Shown in pieces: positions 7,897-11,099 of a stretch of DNA of 11,099 bases. Where the stretch lies: the NCBI GenBank assembly GCA_031284475.1, contig JAISZV010000178.1, forward strand, positions 1 to 11,099, in the 5' to 3' direction. The stretch is from Proteiniphilum sp. (lineage in GTDB: Bacteria; Bacteroidota; Bacteroidia; Bacteroidales; Dysgonomonadaceae). Within the stretch, counting starts at the first letter, position 1, and each line of letters opens with the position of its first letter. The notes beneath the pieces were generated by a model. That model saw only the letters and a program-made list of their open reading frames with translations. It had not been told where the DNA came from and did not search any database. The position numbers and the translations under genes are program-made.

Positions 7897-7928
7897 AACA
7901 CAACAATACCTCAAATGATATTTTGCTA

Positions 7929-7936
7929 CAAACATA
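7929..7936 (-). promoter_or_regulatory. Alternative -7 element for the Fur-family gene
   Basis: The minus strand reads TATGTTTG, a TAnnTTTG match that would give a short leader of about 25 bases before the ATG at 7896. No good -33 element is at the expected distance. It competes with the candidate at 7985-7992. Confidence 0.25.
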
Positions 7937-7984
7937 CAGCTATTTTGGCTATAATCCGCATGTTTGACATTTTTTTATCACTTA

Positions 7985-7992
7985 CAAAAATA
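7985..7992 (-). promoter_or_regulatory. Candidate -7 element for the Fur-family gene
   Basis: The minus strand reads TATTTTTG, matching TAnnTTTG. The -33 region, 19 bases upstream, would fall at about 8012-8015, inside the palindrome at 8005-8023, where only a weak AATG is present. If used, the regulator would be autoregulated from the same operator as the receptor. The leader would be about 80 bases. Confidence 0.35.
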
Positions 7993-8004
7993 TATAATAT
8001 TTGT

Positions 8005-8023
8005 ATTGCATCATTGTTGCAAT
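8005..8023. promoter_or_regulatory. Candidate Fur/Zur operator (19-bp palindrome)
   Basis: ATTGCATCATTGTTGCAAT is a 9-1-9 imperfect palindrome: ATTGCA/TGCAAT and the inner CA/TG match, and only one symmetric pair and the centre fail. Fur-family proteins bind AT-rich palindromes of this size with a single central base. It lies between the divergent regulator and receptor genes and covers the -33 zone of the candidate receptor promoter, so a bound repressor would block RNA polymerase. The exact motif for Zur in this group is not known to me. Confidence 0.5.
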
Positions 8024-8042
8024 TAAATATTTTGTATATTTG
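8014..8042 (+). promoter_or_regulatory. Candidate promoter for the TonB-dependent receptor operon
   Basis: A TAnnTTTG -7 element, TATATTTG, lies at 8035-8042, with TTG at 8014-8016 in the -33 position, 18 bases away (consensus about 19). Transcription would start near 8048-8050, leaving a leader of about 82 bases. The -33 part lies inside the palindrome at 8005-8023. TATTTGCAAATA at 8037-8048 is a perfect palindrome overlapping the -7 element and could also be a binding site. Confidence 0.5.
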
Positions 8043-8131
8043 CAAATAATTTCACTTTTCCCCGGCGCCGCCACGTGATACAACCGTAATACGAAGCAAC
8101 TACCGGAATTGGGATTCTTTACAACAGACAA

Positions 8132-10354
8132 ATGCGGATGAAATTGTTTTATTCTATAATGACTTTTCTTTTTTTGTGCGGCGCTTTGCAGGTTTTTTGC
8201 GGCGCGCTGCATGCTCAACCGGGTGGATCGACCCAAGCGCGCCTCCCGTCCCGGCTTTCTCAATTACCTGATACAATCGGGGGAATTGTGCCGGATGAGG
8301 ATAAAAACCCGATAGAATTGGACGAGGTGATTGTGCAGGGAAACCGCACAAGTAATATCCAAATGAAATCGGCCCAGAACATTGTCCGGATCGACAAATC
8401 CTATATAGAAGATAACTTTTCGGGAAGTTTGATGCAAAGCCTGGAAAAGATACCCGGCGTAAGAGCGATGACCATAGGGTCGGGGCAATCCAAACCGGCG
8501 ATCCGGGGCCTGGGCTTTAACCGGATGATTGTAACGGAAAACGGGATAAAACATGAAGGGCAGCAATGGGGCGAGGATCACGGCCTGGAGATAGACCAGT
8601 TTTCCGTAGATGAGGTTGAGATCGTAAAAGGGCCGGGCTCTCTTTTGTACGGTTCGGATGCCATTGGCGGAGTGATACAACTGCGTAACAACTCCATTCC
8701 CACGGAAAAGGCGGAAGGAAATATCAACCTGTACGGAAGAAGCAATAACGAGTCGATGGGCGTTTCGGGACAGGCAGCCGGACGAACCAACAAATGGTAT
8801 TATAAAGTGAACGCCACCTATATGGATTATGCGGATTATAAAGTACCGACAGACAGCATACAATACTACTCTTATTATATTCAATTAAAAAATAATCGCT
8901 TGCGTAATACATCGGGGAAAGACCGGAATGCAGGGCTTACACTGGGTTTTCTGGGTGAAGACTTCCGCTCTCACCTGCTTGTTTCTAATATCAATTCCCG
9001 GAGCGGCTTCTTTGCCGATGCGCACGGGCTGGAAATCCGGCTGTCCGATATAGATTATGACAGGTCTTCCAGGGATATCGACTTTCCCTATCATTCGGTC
9101 AATCATTTTAAACTGGTCAATAACTCCGTGTGGCGTATCGGCGCGGCCACCTGGGAAAGTAATATCGCGTTCCAGAAGAATCTCAGGGAAGAGTTCTCCG
9201 AACCGGTATCGCACGGGTATATGCCTGTTCCTCCCAATGCGCTGGAACGCAAGTTCGACAAAAACACCTATACGGCCTCTACTTTAATAAAAATGCCGGT
9301 AAAAGACCGGATCAGTTTACAGGGTGGAATTTCCATAGAGCATCAACACAATAAAAAGGGCGGATGGGGTTTTGTGATCCCTGATTTCAGCGCCACAAGT
9401 ATGGGGGCATTTATCTATGGCCGCTATCATATTTCGGATGATTTGATTATTAGTTCAGGTGTGCGTGCCGACCGGGTGAAAATACATATCGATAGCTACC
9501 GGGATTGGTATGAAACGCCGGATGAGCACGGTAATCCGGTATATAAAGAACGGGCTGCCGGCCTGCAAAAGAATTACAATAGTTTCACATGGTCTGCGGG
9601 GATCAACTACCGGCAAGGCAAATGGATGCTGAAAGCCAATATCGGCAAGAGCTTCCGGGCGCCTACTCCCAAAGAACTGGGATCAGACGGAGTGAATTAC
9701 CACATATTCCGGTATGAGAAAGGGGATAATAACCTGAGGGCGGAAGAATCGTATCAGGCCGATATGGGCGTCAGTTGGCAAAACAGCGTGCTAACGATCC
9801 AATGGGAGCCTTTCCTGAACTACTTTCCTAATTATATATACCTGAACCCTACTCCGGAATATTACGAAGGGCTGCAAATGTACCACTATGCACAGGCCGG
9901 AGTGATCCGCTACGGCTTTGAAACGGACGTGCAGTTACAACTCACCCGCCGGTTTACCCTGGGCATGCAATCGGAATATTTATACGCAGAACAGCTTTCC
10001 GGGGATAAAAAAGGATATTCGCTACCTTTCTCCCCTCCCTGGTCTGCCTATTTCAGCATCGGGTATCGCCCTGCTCGCGGCTTGTTGGGAGCTGACGGCG
10101 ATATATTGTTAGAATACAAGGTGACAGGCTCTCAAAACAGGATTGTCCCTCCGGAAGAAAAAACGGAAGGCTATCAATTACTGAACCTGTCGCTGGGGCG
10201 CAGTTGGCAAGTAAAGGATAACAGCATAAAATTGCGGTTACAGGCGCAAAACCTGCTGAACAAAAGATATTACGACCATACCGGATTCTACCGGTTGATC
10301 GATGTACCCGAACCGGGCAGAAATGTATCGGCCATGTTGGGATTCACTTTTTAA
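8132..10354 (+). CDS. TonB-dependent outer-membrane receptor, probable metal uptake
   Basis: The product is 740 residues. A signal peptide ends near ALHAQ (28-29). A short linker leads to a TonB-box-like segment, LDEVIVQGN (63-71), without the long carboxypeptidase-like domain of SusC proteins. The plug domain (about 75-185) shows KPAIRGLGFNRM (121-132), HEGQQWGEDHGLEID (141-155), EVEIVKGPGSLLYGSDAIGG (161-180). The remainder is the 22-strand barrel, ending VSAMLGFTF with the terminal aromatic needed for barrel assembly. It imports a scarce nutrient across the outer membrane using TonB energy. No SusD partner is adjacent; instead it is divergent from a Fur/Zur regulator and followed by a His-rich lipoprotein 86 bases downstream, which points to metal or metal-chelate uptake. 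ATG at 8138 is an equally possible start. No clear Shine-Dalgarno is seen. Confidence 0.93.
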   Translation: MRMKLFYSIMTFLFLCGALQVFCGALHAQPGGSTQARLPSRLSQLPDTIGGIVPDEDKNPIELDEVIVQGNRTSNIQMKSAQNIVRIDKSYIEDNFSGSLMQSLEKIPGVRAMTIGSGQSKPAIRGLGFNRMIVTENGIKHEGQQWGEDHGLEIDQFSVDEVEIVKGPGSLLYGSDAIGGVIQLRNNSIPTEKAEGNINLYGRSNNESMGVSGQAAGRTNKWYYKVNATYMDYADYKVPTDSIQYYSYYIQLKNNRLRNTSGKDRNAGLTLGFLGEDFRSHLLVSNINSRSGFFADAHGLEIRLSDIDYDRSSRDIDFPYHSVNHFKLVNNSVWRIGAATWESNIAFQKNLREEFSEPVSHGYMPVPPNALERKFDKNTYTASTLIKMPVKDRISLQGGISIEHQHNKKGGWGFVIPDFSATSMGAFIYGRYHISDDLIISSGVRADRVKIHIDSYRDWYETPDEHGNPVYKERAAGLQKNYNSFTWSAGINYRQGKWMLKANIGKSFRAPTPKELGSDGVNYHIFRYEKGDNNLRAEESYQADMGVSWQNSVLTIQWEPFLNYFPNYIYLNPTPEYYEGLQMYHYAQAGVIRYGFETDVQLQLTRRFTLGMQSEYLYAEQLSGDKKGYSLPFSPPWSAYFSIGYRPARGLLGADGDILLEYKVTGSQNRIVPPEEKTEGYQLLNLSLGRSWQVKDNSIKLRLQAQNLLNKRYYDHTGFYRLIDVPEPGRNVSAMLGFTF

Positions 10355-10440
10355 ATAACAACGACGAATAACCCGGCAAAATCTTGTTTTTCCGGATCGT
10401 TAAGCAATCACTAATTACAAATCATTAAAATTCTATCCGT

Positions 10441-10902
10441 ATGAAAAGAAAATTATTTCTGGGAGCGATGCTCTTTCTTAGCGCTAATGTACTGTTTTTC
10501 TCGTCCTGTGAAGATGATAACGATAAGCCTTTGGCGCCTACCGTCGAGATCACCGAACTGGGGTCGGGGCACGATAACCCGAACGACAAAACCGCTTATA
10601 TCGGGGCAGAAGCCCATATTGGAGCAGAGATCACAGCCGACGGCCTGATCCGCGATATAACGGTAGAAGTCCATCAGGAGGACGGAGATTTCAAATTCAG
10701 CGAGATATACTCCAAATATGTAGGAGTAAAAAACGCTACATTCCATGAACATCTGGACATACCCTCAGATGCGCCGGAAGGTGAATACCACTTGCATTTG
10801 GTGGTGAGAGACCAGGAGGGACAGACAGCCATGGCGGAATCCGAATTAACGATAATAGAGGGATCCGGCGAACATGATGACGACGATCATGATGATCATT
10901 GA
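10441..10902 (+). CDS. DUF4625 lipoprotein with His/Asp-rich tail
   Basis: The product is 153 residues. A lipoprotein signal ends in the lipobox FFSSC with Cys23; the next residues are acidic (EDDNDK), which in Bacteroidota favours export to the cell surface. The body (about 31-140) matches my knowledge of DUF4625 (for example HIGAEITADG, ITVEVHQEDG, KNATFHEHLDIPSDAPEGEY, VVRDQEGQTA) and looks like an immunoglobulin-type beta-sandwich. It has ten histidines, including HEH (102-104) and HLH (117-119), and the C-terminus EHDDDDHDDH (144-153), suited to binding divalent metal. It lies 86 bases after the receptor without a recognisable promoter between them, so co-transcription is likely. I infer a metal-capturing accessory to the receptor; the family function is not established to my knowledge. 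Confidence 0.85.
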   Translation: MKRKLFLGAMLFLSANVLFFSSCEDDNDKPLAPTVEITELGSGHDNPNDKTAYIGAEAHIGAEITADGLIRDITVEVHQEDGDFKFSEIYSKYVGVKNATFHEHLDIPSDAPEGEYHLHLVVRDQEGQTAMAESELTIIEGSGEHDDDDHDDH

Positions 10903-10920
10903 CCACTAATTGAAAAATTT

Positions 10921-10959
10921 GTATATGGTCGTCATCTTAATTGATGGCCATATACTTTT
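10921..10959 (+). terminator. Intergenic hairpin, weak terminator or attenuator
   Basis: GTATATGGTC (10921-10930) pairs with GGCCATATAC (10946-10955), with one G-U pair. ATC/GAT extends the stem after a 3-base bulge, around a loop of TTAATT, and TTTT follows. It lies between two lipoprotein genes running in the same direction, so it could lower expression of the second one, stabilise the upstream mRNA, or end the operon. Confidence 0.5.
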
Positions 10960-10971
10960 AAGAGAAAATAT

Positions 10972-11099
10972 ATGATTCGTAAAACATTATTCTGTCTGGC
11001 CACCTTTTGGTTACTGCTCTCATGCGGCCAGGAAAACGATCACGATATGGAGAAACCGGTAATCGATATGCACGGGGCGTCGGCCTCTCCTCTCGCCTG
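10972..11099 (+). CDS. Second lipoprotein, N-terminal fragment, probable DUF4625 paralogue
   Basis: Only the first 42 codons are present; the gene continues beyond the right edge. The product begins MIRKTLFCLATFWLLLSC, with lipobox LLLSC and the lipid-anchor Cys18, then GQENDHDMEKPVIDMHGA. The sequence just after the anchor (acidic stretch, then KPVIDM) is like the start of other DUF4625 lipoproteins, and the position right after a DUF4625 gene fits a tandem paralogue. The part that would prove the family is outside the window. It lies 69 bases after the first lipoprotein gene, with a hairpin between them. Confidence 0.7.
   Translation, partial: MIRKTLFCLATFWLLLSCGQENDHDMEKPVIDMHGASASPLA

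Noticed and set aside
8264..8884. Minus-strand open frame (206 codons) inside the TonB receptor gene
   Set aside because: It is antisense to the conserved plug domain and lacks a start context or protein-like features.
10373..10395. CCGG...CCGG hairpin between the receptor and the first lipoprotein
   Set aside because: Only two four-base stems separated by a mismatch, with no T-run after it; too weak to call a terminator.
1..11099. CRISPR arrays, tRNA or rRNA genes, transposases, phage or toxin genes
   Set aside because: None seen on either strand; the only repeats are the ones listed.

Overview
The window reads as a chromosomal segment of a Bacteroidota bacterium, probably of the order Bacteroidales. 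Several things point there: -7 promoter elements of the TAnnTTTG type, weak or absent Shine-Dalgarno sequences, a GH92 mannosidase lipoprotein, a DPP-IV-type S9 peptidase, an OPT transporter, a TonB-dependent receptor, and DUF4625 lipoproteins. I cannot place it to genus from sequence alone.

Layout. (1) Positions 1-212, minus strand: the N-terminus of an unrecognised exported protein. (2) 213-554: an AT-rich spacer with a possible promoter and a possible frameshifted small-gene remnant that overlaps the DPP-IV stop codon. (3) 555-2717, minus: a secreted dipeptidyl peptidase IV with an intact triad and Glu motif. (4) 2948-4963, plus: an OPT-family peptide transporter, tightly bracketed by 46-bp inverted repeats (42/46 identical). 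(5) 5033-7249, plus: a GH92 alpha-mannosidase lipoprotein whose true start lies downstream of the repeat. (6) 7366-7414: a strong bidirectional terminator between the convergent GH92 and Fur-family genes.

(7) From 7486 to the right end lies the most coherent unit. A Fur/Zur-family metalloregulator (minus) is divergent from a TonB-dependent receptor (plus), followed by a His-rich DUF4625 lipoprotein and the beginning of a second, similar lipoprotein. A 19-bp palindrome sits in the divergent promoter region, over the -33 zone of both candidate promoters. I infer a metal-responsive outer-membrane uptake locus, most likely for zinc, in which surface or periplasmic His/Asp-rich lipoproteins help the receptor capture the metal. 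The metal identity and the lipoprotein role are inference.

DPP-IV and the OPT transporter make functional sense together: DPP-IV releases dipeptides from proline- or alanine-containing peptides outside the cytoplasm, and OPT proteins import peptides or metal chelates. They are divergent, however, and not an operon. GH92 would trim alpha-mannosides such as those of N-glycans.
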